This document shows positions 45,100 through 54,306 of a DNA stretch of 64,000 bases, one piece after another (the first letter of the stretch is position 1; each line of letters opens with the position of its first letter). The stretch covers positions 186,001-250,000 of the forward strand of contig CAVTFR010000021.1 of NCBI GenBank assembly GCA_963734025.1, read 5' to 3'. The stretch is from JACVRW01 sp963734025 (GTDB taxonomy: Bacteria; Actinomycetota; Thermoleophilia; Solirubrobacterales; Thermoleophilaceae). The translations under genes and the position numbers were made by a program. Below the pieces are notes generated by a model that ran no database searches, was not told the DNA's origin, and was given only the letters and a program-made list of their open reading frames with translations.

Positions 45100-46121
45100 C
45101 CACTGGGCGCCGCGCTTCATCCAGGCGGGAGTCGACTACAACGACTTCCTCACGACGACGGCGCGCGTCGAGACCTGGGAGGAGTGGCTCGGCGCCTGGT
45201 GCGACACGGCGGAGAGGCATGTGGAGCTTGCGACGGGAGGCCGAGGAGAGGGGCCACCGCCGCAGCGCGGGGGAGGCGTGGGCACGCGCTGCGGTGTGCT
45301 TCCACTTCGCGAAGTTCGTGTGGGTCGTGGACGCGGAGCACAGCCGCGCCGCGGCCGACCGCGCGGTCAAGGCGCTGCTGAAGGCCCACGAGCTGCTCGA
45401 GACGGGGGCCGAGCGCATCGAGACGCCGCTCGACGGCGGCCAGGTGGTCGCGAACCTGCGTCTGCCCGCAGGCGCCGAGCGCCCGCCGCTGGTGGTGCTG
45501 ATACCGGGACTCGACTCGACGAAGGAGGAGTTCCTGCGGCTCGAGGACGTCTTCCTCGAGCGTGGCATGGCGACCGCCTCGCTCGACGGGCCGGGCCAGG
45601 GCGAGAGCGGCTACGAGCTGCCGATCCGGCCCGACTACGAGGTCGCGGTCGCCGCGCTGCTCGATTCCCTCGACGGGCGCAGGGTGGACCTCGACCGAGT
45701 GGGCGCGCTCGGCGTCTCGCTCGGCGGCTATTACGCGCCGCGGGCCGGCGCCTTCGAGCCGCGCCTCAAGGCCGTGGCCGGCCTGAGCGGCCCCTACAAC
45801 TTCGCCGAGATCTGGGACGGCCTGCCCCCGCTCACGCGCGAGACCTTCACGGCCAAGTCGTTCTCCTCGAACGAAGAGGAGGGCCGCGAGAAGGCCTCGG
45901 CGCTCGACCTCACGGGCGTCGCCGAGCGGCTCGACAAGCCCTACCTCGCGATCACCGGCAAGCTCGACCGGCTGATCCCCTGGGAGCAGACCGAGCGGGC
46001 GGCGCGCGAGGCGCCGGGCGGGACCTTCGTGCTGCACGAGGACGGCAATCACGGCTGCGCGAACGTGCCCTACAAGACGCGCCCGGTGGCGGCCGACTGG
46101 ATGCGGGAGCAGCTGGGATGA
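45068..46121 (+). CDS. Alpha/beta hydrolase, 2,6-dihydroxypseudooxynicotine-hydrolase-like (one-base frameshift at 45233)
   Basis: 350 residues after removal of one A at 45233. A helical N-terminal cap (HWAPRFIQAGVDYNDFLT, RAAVCFHFAKFVWV) resembles that of 2,6-dihydroxypseudooxynicotine hydrolase, a C-C bond hydrolase of nicotine breakdown, and of FrsA-like proteins. The catalytic triad is visible: nucleophile in GVSLGGYYAPR, Asp in TGKLDRLIPW, His in DGNHGCAN. The family assignment is from remembered pattern and needs a search. It lies between a flavoprotein and a dehydrogenase in the same operon. Confidence 0.8.
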
Positions 46122-47135
46122 CGGGAGGGCATCGCTCCGGTCCGGGCCGAGCCCGGCCCCTCGCGCAAGTCGCGATCGTCGGGACGGGCATGTGGGCCCC
46201 GCGGCTGGCGGCCGCCGCGCAGCGGGCCGGGCTCGAGATTGTCAGCTGCTACAGCCGGGACGAGGGCAAGCGAACGGCGTTCGCGGAGCGTTTCGAGTGC
46301 TCCGCCGCGGCCTCGTTCGATGACGCGATCGGGCACTCCGGGCGTCGAGGGCGTGGTGCTCGCCACGCCCAACGACGCGCACGAGGAGCAGACGCTTGCG
46401 TGCGCCGCGCGCGGGCGCCACGTGTTCGTCGAGAAGCCGATCGCCGACGCGGTGGAGGCAGGCGAGCGGATGCGCGACGCCTGCGCCGACGCGGGCGTGG
46501 CACTCATGGTCGGGCACGCGTTCCGGCGGCTCGGCGCCGCACGCCGCACACGCGAGCTGATCGATGCGGGCGCGCTCGGCGAGGTAGTGCTCGCCGAGGC
46601 CAACATGTCGCTCCCGGGCAGCTTCAAGGCCGGCGCCTGGCGGGCGGAGCGGGCACGCAACCCCGGCGGGCCGATCATGCAGCTCGGCATCCACCACGTC
46701 GACACGCTCGCCTACTGGCTCGGGCCGGTCGCGCGGGCGAGCGGCAGCTTCGAGCACCTGCACGCGGCGGCCGACATCGACGACGTCGGCGTGGTCACGC
46801 TCGAGTTCCAGTCGGGGGCGCTCGGCGTGGTCACCGGGAGCTACGTGTCCCCCAAGACGCTCTCGCTGCGGCTCTTCGGGAGCGAGGGGGTGCTCGACTA
46901 CCGCACCGACTACTCGGTCTGGCCGGACGCGCCGGCGCTCGACGGCGTGACCGAGCTGACCCTGAACGGCGAGCCGGTCGGCTTCGAGGAGCGCGACATG
47001 CTGGCGGAGGAGCTCGGCGAGTTCGGCGCCTGCATCCGCGGCGAGGCCGTGATCGAGACGGGCGCCGCCGAGGGCCTCGCCGCGCTGGGCACCGTGCTCG
47101 AGGCGCTCGGCGAGCGGCGCACGGCGGTCGCCTGA
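46118..47135 (+). CDS. Gfo/Idh/MocA-family dehydrogenase (one-base frameshift at about 46332)
   Basis: 338 residues after deleting one G at 46331-46333. N-terminal Rossmann VAIVGTGMWAPRLAAAAQRA, then VVLATPNDAH and the signature HVFVEKPIADAVEAGE with the catalytic Lys of EKP, and GIHHVDTLAYWLG in the C-terminal domain. It oxidises or reduces a sugar-like, inositol-like or imine substrate with NAD(P). Four-base overlap with the hydrolase gene upstream; its TGA overlaps the next ATG. Confidence 0.88.
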
Positions 47136-48103
47136 TGCGCGCCGCCGTCGTCCAGGAGGTCGGATCGCCGCCGCGGGCCTGGGAGTGGGAGGCCCCCGCG
47201 CGGGGCGCCGGCCAGGCGCTCGTGGAGGTTGCCGCCGCGCCGCTCAACCCGGTCGAGATCCGGGTGGCGTCGGGGAGCTTCGCCCGGCCGCCGGAGCCGC
47301 CCTACGTGCCCGGCGTGGAGGGCGCCGGGCGGGTCGTCGAGTCCGACCGGCTGGCGCCGGGCACGCGCGTGCGCTTCGAGCCGGCGGCGCTGCCGGGCTT
47401 CGGCAGCCACGGCACGCTTGGCGAGCTCGCGGCGATCGAGGAGGACTCGCTCGTAGAGCTCCCCGACGCCGTGGACGACGCGCACGCCGCCGCGCTGGGC
47501 GTGGTCGGCATCACTGCCGCGCTCGCGCTCGACCGCGCCCGGCTCGAGGGCGGCGAGCGCGTGCTGGTGCTGGGCGCGACGGGAGCCGTCGGGCAGGCGT
47601 CGCTGCAGCTCGCGCGTGCGCGCGGCGCGGGGCGGATCGTGGCCGCAGGCCGCGCTCGCGACGGCTTGGCGCGGGCGCTCGAGCTCGGGGCCGACGGCGC
47701 GGTGCGGCTCGAGGGGGAGGACCTCGCGGAGAAGTTCAGAGAGGCCGCCGGCGGCGACCTCGACGTGGTCGTGGACCCGCTCTGGGGCGACCCCGCGATG
47801 GCGGCGCTCAGCGTGCTCGCCGAGCACGGCAGGCTCGTCAACGTCGGGCAGACCGCAGGCGCGGACGTCCGAGTGCCGCTCGACCGGGTGCGCAACCGCC
47901 AGGGCGCCATCCACGCGATCTCCTCCGGCTGGACGCCCCTGCCGGAGAAGGCGGCCGTCTACCGTTCGCTGCTCGACGAGGTGGCCGCCGGGCGGCTCGC
48001 GATCGATCACGACGTCCTGCCGCTGGACGAGGTGGCCGGCGCCTGGGAGCGGCAGGCGGACTCGCCGCACCGGAAGCTCGTGATCCGGATCGCCGCCGCC
48101 TGA
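47135..48103 (+). CDS. Zinc-independent MDR oxidoreductase, quinone-oxidoreductase-like (copy 1)
   Basis: 322 residues. PYVPGVEGAGRVVE, LGATGAVGQASLQLARA (NADPH loop) and VVVDPLWGDPAMAAL are typical of zinc-less QOR/enoyl-reductase MDR enzymes; there is no structural-zinc Cys lobe. It resembles the protein at 54303 closely in these blocks, so the island has two paralogues. It lies directly before the molybdenum hydroxylase cluster 2 (one-base gap). Confidence 0.88.
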   Translation: MRAAVVQEVGSPPRAWEWEAPARGAGQALVEVAAAPLNPVEIRVASGSFARPPEPPYVPGVEGAGRVVESDRLAPGTRVRFEPAALPGFGSHGTLGELAAIEEDSLVELPDAVDDAHAAALGVVGITAALALDRARLEGGERVLVLGATGAVGQASLQLARARGAGRIVAAGRARDGLARALELGADGAVRLEGEDLAEKFREAAGGDLDVVVDPLWGDPAMAALSVLAEHGRLVNVGQTAGADVRVPLDRVRNRQGAIHAISSGWTPLPEKAAVYRSLLDEVAAGRLAIDHDVLPLDEVAGAWERQADSPHRKLVIRIAAA

Positions 48104-48104
48104 C

Positions 48105-50291
48105 GTGTCGGCGCCGGAGAAGCTCGTCGGACAACCCCTGTCGCGGACCGAGGACGCGCGGATCCTGAGCGGCCAGAGCCGCTTCCTCGACGACATCGAC
48201 CCGGAGGGAGCGCTGCACGCGGCGTTCGTGCGCAGCCCCCACGCACATGCGCGCATCACCGGAATCCAGGCGCCGGCAGCGGCCGAGGGCCTGGCCGCGG
48301 TGCTGACCGCGGCGGACGTCGCGAAGCGAGGTCGCGCGCTCCCGGTCCAACTACCCGAGGGGGCATGGGGGGCCGACGAGCCGCACCCGCTGCTGGCCGA
48401 CGACGAGGTCCGCTACGCGGGCCAGCCGGTGGCCGCGGTGCTGGCCGAGTCGCGAGCGCTCGCCGAGGACGCCGCCGAGCTCGTCGAGGTCGAGTACGAG
48501 CCGCTCGACGCGGTCGTCGATCCCTACGCCGCGACCCAGGACCTGCTGCGCTGGGAACGGGTGGGGGGCGACGTGGAGGGAGCCTTCGCCGCCGCGGACG
48601 CGGTGGTGCGCGGGCACTACTCGATGCCGCGGCTCGTGGCGGCGCCGATGGAGGCGCGCGGAGCGATCGCCTTCAACGATCCGGACGAGGGTCTCCTCAC
48701 CGTCTGGTGCTCGGCGCAGGACACGCACCGCCAGCTGCGCAACCTCACCCACGTGCTCGACCGCCCGCCCGAGTCGATCCGCGTCGTCGTGCCGGACGTC
48801 GGGGGCGCGTTCGGCTCGAAGGGCGTGCTGGCGCCCGAGGCCGGAGTCGTGGCCGTGGCCGCTCTGATGCAGAGCAGGCCCGTCAAGTGGGCGGAGGACA
48901 GGTTCGAGAACTTCATGGCCGCCTATCAGGGGCGTGGCATGCACGCGGACGTCGAGCTGGCGCTGACGCGAGATGGCCGGATGCTCGCCATCCGCGCGCG
49001 CCTCGTCGCCGACCTCGGCGGCTATCTGATCCCGACGACGGCGATGCCGCCGCACACCGCCGCGATGCTCATGTGCGGTGTGTACCGGCTCGAGGCCGCG
49101 GACATCGCGTTGGCGGGCCGTCGCACCAACAAGGTGCCGACCGGGCCGTACCGCGGCGCCGGGCGCCCTGAGGCGGCGTACTTCGTCGAGCGCGTGGTCG
49201 ACGACGCCGCCCGCGGGCTCGGCATCGACCCCGTCGAGCTGCGCCGCCGCAACCTCGTCCGCGAGTTCCCGCACGCCACGCCGCTCGGCTGGACCTACGA
49301 CTCGGGTGACTACGAGCGCTGCCTCGATCGCGCCCTCGAGCTGGTGCGGCCGGAGCGCTCCGAGGACGAGGAGCGGATCGTCGCCACGGGAGTTGGCATG
49401 TACGTCGAGCGCTCGGGCGGCCAGTTCGAGAGCGCCGAGATCGAGCGCGCGCCGGACGGGGCGGTGACGATCCGGAGCAGCGCGTCGCCGCACGGGCAGG
49501 GCCACGCGACCACCTTCGCCCAGATCGCCGCCGACCGGCTCGGCGTCGACGTCAGCGCGGTGACGATGGAGTTCGGAGACTCGGCCCTTGTACCCGCCGG
49601 CACGGGCACCTTCGCGAGCCGCTCTGTTGCGATGGCCGGCTCCGCGATCGTCCGGGCGATCGAGGACCTCGAGGCGAGCGAGGACGGCCGCCGCGGCAGC
49701 GCACGCTTCGAGTCTCCGCTCGTCTTCTCCTCGGGCGCCTACGCGGCCGTGGTCGAGATCGAGCGCGCCACCGGCCGGCTGCGCGTGCTGCGGATCGCCG
49801 CGGTGGACGACGCCGGCACGATCGTCAATCCGCTGCTCGCCGAGGGGCAGGTGCTGGGCGGGACGGCCCAGGGGCTCGGCGAGTGCCTCCTGGAGGAGGC
49901 GCTCTACGACGAGGAGGGCCAGCTCACGAGCGCGTCGTTCCTCGACTACAGCCTGATCACCGCCGCGGAGATGCCGCCGGTCGCTGCCGCCTTCGTCGAG
50001 TCGCCCTCGCCGCTCAACCCGCTCGGCGCGAAGGGAATAGGGGAGGGGGGCGCGATCGGGACCCCGGCCGCGGTTGGGAACGCCGTGGCGGCGGCGCTCG
50101 GCGGAACCTCGCTCGACCCGCCGTACACCGAGGACAAGCTCTGGCGGGCACTCCAGGCGCCGCCGCCCGCGGCCGTCCCGGGCGTGGACGTCATGGCGGC
50201 CGCTCGGCCCCTCGGTGAGCGCGCGCTCGTGGTGCTCGGCGGGCTCGCCGCCGCGGCGCTCGCCGTCGTCCTGATCAGGAGGCGCCGGTGA
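48105..50291 (+). CDS. Molybdenum hydroxylase large subunit, cluster 2, with C-terminal membrane helix
   Basis: 728 residues. Full-length N-terminus (RTEDARILSGQSRFLDDID, AFVRSPHAHAR), cofactor loops VGGAFGSKGVL, GPYRGAGRPEAAYFVE (the AYRGAGR-type loop of non-CO-oxidising relatives), SPHGQGHATTF, and catalytic Glu in GIGEGGAIGTPAAVGNAV. After the catalytic domain come about 20 residues and a hydrophobic helix ALVVLGGLAAAALAVVLI ending RRRR, which looks like a tail anchor and is unusual in this family. Gene order L-M-S. Confidence 0.92.
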   Translation: MSAPEKLVGQPLSRTEDARILSGQSRFLDDIDPEGALHAAFVRSPHAHARITGIQAPAAAEGLAAVLTAADVAKRGRALPVQLPEGAWGADEPHPLLADDEVRYAGQPVAAVLAESRALAEDAAELVEVEYEPLDAVVDPYAATQDLLRWERVGGDVEGAFAAADAVVRGHYSMPRLVAAPMEARGAIAFNDPDEGLLTVWCSAQDTHRQLRNLTHVLDRPPESIRVVVPDVGGAFGSKGVLAPEAGVVAVAALMQSRPVKWAEDRFENFMAAYQGRGMHADVELALTRDGRMLAIRARLVADLGGYLIPTTAMPPHTAAMLMCGVYRLEAADIALAGRRTNKVPTGPYRGAGRPEAAYFVERVVDDAARGLGIDPVELRRRNLVREFPHATPLGWTYDSGDYERCLDRALELVRPERSEDEERIVATGVGMYVERSGGQFESAEIERAPDGAVTIRSSASPHGQGHATTFAQIAADRLGVDVSAVTMEFGDSALVPAGTGTFASRSVAMAGSAIVRAIEDLEASEDGRRGSARFESPLVFSSGAYAAVVEIERATGRLRVLRIAAVDDAGTIVNPLLAEGQVLGGTAQGLGECLLEEALYDEEGQLTSASFLDYSLITAAEMPPVAAAFVESPSPLNPLGAKGIGEGGAIGTPAAVGNAVAAALGGTSLDPPYTEDKLWRALQAPPPAAVPGVDVMAAARPLGERALVVLGGLAAAALAVVLIRRRR

Positions 50292-51085
50292 AGCCGGCCC
50301 CGTTCGAATACGCGGCGCCCGCGTCCGTGGACGAGGCGCTCGCCCTGCTCGACGACGACGCGAAGGTGCTCGCCGGCGGCCAGAGCCTCGTGCCGCTCCT
50401 GAACTTCCGGCTCGCGCGGCCAGAGCGGATCGTCGACATCAACGGGATCGAGGAGCTCGCCTACATCCGGGCGGATGAGGACGGGACGCTCCGGATCGGC
50501 GCGCTGGCGCGCCAGGCAGAGCTAGAGCGCTCGCAGCTCGTGGCGGAGCGCTGGCCGCTGCTGACGCAGGCGGTCCGGCTCGTCGGCCATCCGCAGATCC
50601 GCAGCCGCGGCACGGTCTGCGGCTCGGTCGCGCACGCGGACCCGACGGCGGAGCTGCCGGTCGCGCTGACGGCGCTCGACGCGCGCTTCCACGCGCACAC
50701 GGCGCGCGGCTCGCGCACGATCGGCGCCGCGGACCTGTTCGCAGGCCCGCTGACGACGTCGCTCGAGGTCGACGAGCTGCTCGCCGAGATCGAGGTGCCG
50801 CCGCTGCCCGCCGGGGGGCGCTGCGCCTTCCGCGAGTACGCCCGGACGCACGGCGACTTCGCGGTCGCCGGCGCGGCCGTCGTGCTCGGGCCGGGCCACG
50901 CGTCCGTCGCGCTGCTCGGAGCGGGCTGGACCCCGCTGCGCGCGCCGGCCGCTGAGCGGGCGCTCGCCCGAGGCGCCGCGGCGGACGAGGCCGCGGCGCT
51001 CGCGTCCGAGCTGGTCGAGGACGAGCAACGCGCCGCCCTCACGGCGGTCCTCGTCGCCCAGGCGATCGAGGCGGCGCGCGTATGA
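50288..51085 (+). CDS. Molybdenum hydroxylase FAD-binding subunit, cluster 2
   Basis: 265 residues. FAD loops AGGQSLVPLLNFRLARPERI near residue 33 and GTVCGSVAHADPTAELPVAL near residue 112 are clear, followed by the CO-dehydrogenase-flavoprotein C-terminal domain. GTG start overlaps the large-subunit stop by four bases and the stop overlaps the small-subunit gene. Compared with the cluster-1 subunit at 4056, it keeps the canonical flavin motifs more fully. Confidence 0.93.
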   Translation: MKPAPFEYAAPASVDEALALLDDDAKVLAGGQSLVPLLNFRLARPERIVDINGIEELAYIRADEDGTLRIGALARQAELERSQLVAERWPLLTQAVRLVGHPQIRSRGTVCGSVAHADPTAELPVALTALDARFHAHTARGSRTIGAADLFAGPLTTSLEVDELLAEIEVPPLPAGGRCAFREYARTHGDFAVAGAAVVLGPGHASVALLGAGWTPLRAPAAERALARGAAADEAAALASELVEDEQRAALTAVLVAQAIEAARV

Positions 51086-51531
51086 GGATCGAGATCGAGA
51101 TCAACGGCGAGCGCCATGCCGCCGACGTCGAGCCGCGCACGCTCCTCTCGGACTTCATCCGGCACCACGCGGGCCTGACCGGCACCAAGGTCGGCTGCGA
51201 GCACGGGGTGTGCGGGGCATGCACGGTGCAGCTCGATGGGCAGCCGCTGCGCTCGTGCCTGATGCTTGCCGCCCAGGCCGACGGGCGCTCGCTGCGGACG
51301 ATCGAGGCGCTCGGGACGGAGCATCCCCTCGCCCGCGCCTTCCACGAGCAGCACGCGCTCCAGTGCGGCTTCTGCACAGCGGGCTTCCTGATGTCGATCG
51401 AGCCCTTCCTGCGCGAGCACCCGCACCCGGACGAGGGCGAGATCCGCGAGGCGCTCGCCGGCAACCTGTGCCGCTGCACCGGCTACGAGGGGATCGTGGA
51501 GGCGGTCGAGCAGGCGGCACGCGAAGGCTGA
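51082..51531 (+). CDS. Molybdenum hydroxylase 2Fe-2S subunit, cluster 2
   Basis: 149 residues. CEHGVCGACTV with the fourth Cys in RSCL, and the second cluster QCGFCTAGFLMS with NLCRCTGYEGIV, all canonical. It completes the second three-subunit enzyme and ends the run of overlapping genes that began at the ABC importer. The next gene starts 17 bases later. Confidence 0.95.
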   Translation: MRIEIEINGERHAADVEPRTLLSDFIRHHAGLTGTKVGCEHGVCGACTVQLDGQPLRSCLMLAAQADGRSLRTIEALGTEHPLARAFHEQHALQCGFCTAGFLMSIEPFLREHPHPDEGEIREALAGNLCRCTGYEGIVEAVEQAAREG

Positions 51532-51548
51532 GAGGATGTCCGTCACCC

Positions 51549-51953
51549 ATGACCCCATCGACACAACTCATCAACGGGACGGACTTCGTGACCATCGGCG
51601 TGTCGGATATCGACGCCGCGGTCGCCTTCTACAGCGACGTGCTCGGCTTGCCTGAGCTGAAGCGCTGGGGCCAGATGCCGGGCGTCGAGTTCGAGACCGG
51701 CAGCCTCACGATCGCCGTGATGCAGTCGGACGCCTTCGGCCTCGAGGCGAACGGGAACGCTCATCCGATCGCGTTCCATGTCGACGACTTCGAGGCGGCC
51801 CACTCGGAGCTGCGCTCGCGCGGCGTCGAGTTCAAGGGTGAGACGCTCGACTCGGGCGTCTGCCTGCAGGCCTTCTTCGAGGACCCCGCCGGAAACACGC
51901 TCGCGATCCACCACCGCTACGCGGAGGGCGTGCCACCTGCCGCCGCCGGCTGA
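51549..51953 (+). CDS. VOC-superfamily protein upstream of ECF sigma
   Basis: 134 residues of the VOC fold. VTIGVSDIDAAVAFYSDVLG at the N-terminus, PIAFHVDDFEAAHSELRSRG and FFEDPAGNTLAIHHRY at the end, with His and Glu positions compatible with a metal site. It directly precedes and overlaps in position the second ECF42-like sigma gene, probably taking the place the DGPF protein has next to the sigma at 29265. Confidence 0.85.
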   Translation: MTPSTQLINGTDFVTIGVSDIDAAVAFYSDVLGLPELKRWGQMPGVEFETGSLTIAVMQSDAFGLEANGNAHPIAFHVDDFEAAHSELRSRGVEFKGETLDSGVCLQAFFEDPAGNTLAIHHRYAEGVPPAAAG

Positions 51954-53169
51954 GCTCGACAGCTCCACCGAGGGCCTGCTGCGCGAGCTCGCGCCACAGG
52001 TCCTCGGCGTCCTCTTGCGCCGCTACGACGACTTCCACGCGGCGGAGGACGCCGTGCAGGAGGCGCTCGTCGCCGCCTCGCGCCAGTGGCCGGACGAGGG
52101 TCTGCCCGAGAGCCCCCGGAGCTGGCTGATCCAGGTCGCGTCGCGGCGCATGGTCGACCAGCTGCGCAGCGAGGGGGCACGCCGGAGCCGCGAGGAGCAC
52201 GCCGTGCTGCTCGAGCCGCACGGCGCCGAGCCGGCCGGCGCCGACGACACCCTGCTGCTCCTCTTCCTCTGCTGCCATCCGGCGCTCAGCGATGCGTCCG
52301 CCATCGCGCTCACGCTGCGTGCCGTCGGGGGGCTCAGCACGCGCGAGATCGCTGCCGCCTTCCTCGTGCCCGAGGCGACGATGGCGCAGCGGATCAGCCG
52401 CGCCAAGCGGGCCGTCGAGGAGGCGGGCGCTCGCTTCGAGCCGCCCGCGCGCGATGCCTGGCGTGAGCGGCTCGACGCCGTGCTGCAGGTTCTCTACCTG
52501 ATCTTCAACGAGGGCTACGCGGCGAGCGGCGGCCCCGAGCTGCAGCGAATCGAGCTCGCCGGCGAAGCGCTGCGGCTGGCGCGCCTGCTGCGGGGCCTGC
52601 TGCCCGGCGACGGCGAGGTCGGCGGCCTGCTCGCGCTGATGCTCCTCACCGACGCACGGCGGCCCGCCCGGACCGGCCCGGAGGGGGAGCTGATCCCGCT
52701 CGCGGAGCAGGACCGGTCGCTGTGGGACCGGGGGGCGATCGCCGAGGGCGTGGCGCTGATCACCGAGACGCTGTCGCGGGACGCGATCGGCCCGTACCAG
52801 CTCCAGGCGGCGATCGCGGCGCTGCACGACGAGGCGCCCACGGCCGGCGAGACCGACTGGCCGCAGATCCTGGCGCTCTACGGACTGCTCGATTCGATCA
52901 CGGACAACCCGATGGTCAGGCTGAACCACGCGATCGCCGTCGCGATGGTGCGCGGACCGCGCGACGGCCTGGAGCTGCTCGACGAGCTCGACGCCGACGG
53001 CCGCCTCGCCGGTCATCACCGCCCCGATGCGGTGCGCGCGCACCTGCTCGAGATGGCGGGCGAGCGGGCCGCGGCGATCGAGCACTACCGGCGCGCGGCC
53101 GGGCTGACGGCGAGCGTGCCCGAGCAGCGCTACCTCGCGATGCGCGCCGAGCGGCTCGCCGCGGGCTAG
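51937..53169 (+). CDS. ECF42-type sigma factor with C-terminal helical domain (copy 2; start uncertain)
   Basis: About 410 residues. Region 2 (LLRRYDDFHAAEDAVQEALV, RSWLIQVASRRMVDQLR), region 4 (GLSTREIAAAFLVPEATMAQ), then the long helical extension (QLQAAIAALHDEAPTAGETD, VRLNHAIAVAMVRGPRDGLE), as in the protein at 29265. No ATG, GTG or TTG lies in frame near the expected N-terminus; 51937 is the first CTG. An undetected one-base error near 51948 would instead join it in frame to the VOC gene. Its stop shares CTAG with the convergent M24 gene. Confidence 0.85.
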   Translation: MPPPAELDSSTEGLLRELAPQVLGVLLRRYDDFHAAEDAVQEALVAASRQWPDEGLPESPRSWLIQVASRRMVDQLRSEGARRSREEHAVLLEPHGAEPAGADDTLLLLFLCCHPALSDASAIALTLRAVGGLSTREIAAAFLVPEATMAQRISRAKRAVEEAGARFEPPARDAWRERLDAVLQVLYLIFNEGYAASGGPELQRIELAGEALRLARLLRGLLPGDGEVGGLLALMLLTDARRPARTGPEGELIPLAEQDRSLWDRGAIAEGVALITETLSRDAIGPYQLQAAIAALHDEAPTAGETDWPQILALYGLLDSITDNPMVRLNHAIAVAMVRGPRDGLELLDELDADGRLAGHHRPDAVRAHLLEMAGERAAAIEHYRRAAGLTASVPEQRYLAMRAERLAAG

Positions 53170-54306
53170 ATCCTGAGCAGCCCGCGCTCGACGCCGTGGA
53201 GCCGCTCGATGCCGTCGGCGGTCACGGCCACCAGCTCGCCCGTCTGCACCCCCGCGCTCTCGTCGGGGGTCACGACATTCGGCTGGACCACCACGGTCAT
53301 CCCGGCCTCGAAGGTGAAGTCCGGCACCGGCTCGAGCGTGCGGCTGGCGCTGCCCAGCACCGGCGGCAGGTAACCGCCGACGAAGCCGTGAACGAGGTCG
53401 TCGCGGGTCGTGTAGCCGGCATCCTCGATGACGCCGGACGCCTCGACCAGCTCGGCCGCAGTCGCGCCGGGGCGCAGCCGGGCGAGGATCGCGTCGAGCG
53501 CGGCGTCCGCCACCTCGTGGAGCTCCCGGTAGAGCGCTGGCGGCTCCGCCCCGACCGCGAAGGTCCGGAGCAGCTGTCCCGTGTAGTCCCAGAACGAGGC
53601 GCTCACCTCGCAGGTGAGCGCGTCGCCCTGCCGGAGCGCTCGCGTCGAGGGCCACTGCGCCGGCACCGCGAGCCGCGGCTCGTCCATCGGCGTGGCGGCG
53701 AAGTAGTGGATGTGCGTCGTGCCGCCGTCGCCCACGTAGGCGCGCTCGGCGATGTCGCCGAGGCGGCGCTCGTCGACTCCCGGTGCGGCCTCCGGCTGCG
53801 ATCGCCCGCACGGCGGCGTCGGTCAGCTCCGCGCCGCGGCGCACCCACCCGAGCTCCTCGCCCGACTTGACGAGCCGCAGGCGGGTGTAGGCATCGTCGA
53901 GCGGCAGCGGCCGGGCGAACTCGGAGAGCGCCGCGAACGGCCGGTGGCCGAGTGGCCCGATCACGGCGACGGCTGCGCCCGCCGCCCCGCGCCGGCGGAG
54001 CTCCTCGATCGCCGTCGCCATCGGCCTGGGCCCGGCCCAGCCGACCTCCGCCTCGGTGGCGAGCCGCTCCGCGTTCGGGATGTGGTTGTAGAAGCCGATG
54101 AGCAGGAGGTCGCGCTCGCCGGGGGTGAAGACGCAGAGCGCCTCGCGGGTCACGGGCCAGCGCGTGAGCCAGCCGACGGCTGAGCCGAAGCGGTTGGCGC
54201 CGTAGATGAGGGCGTGCGCAGCGCCCGCCCGCTCGAGCTCGGCGCCGAGCAGGGCGCGACGGCGCTCCATCTCGGCGTCGCTGAAGCGCGGGTAGCCGCC
54301 GCTCAT
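53166..54306 (-). CDS. M24 peptidase-fold protein with degenerate metal site (one-base frameshift at about 53792)
   Basis: 379 residues after removing one C at 53791-53793 (plus strand). N-terminal creatinase-type domain, then the pita-bread M24 domain. Of the five usual metal ligands, the two Asp align with Glu and Gln (CEVSASFWDYTGQLLRTF), the first Glu aligns with Gln (VVVQPNVV), while His (LVHGFVGG) and the last Glu (GELVAVT) remain. It is therefore unlikely to be a standard two-metal aminopeptidase. It is last in the minus-strand operon and overlaps the MDR gene (ATGA). Confidence 0.82.
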
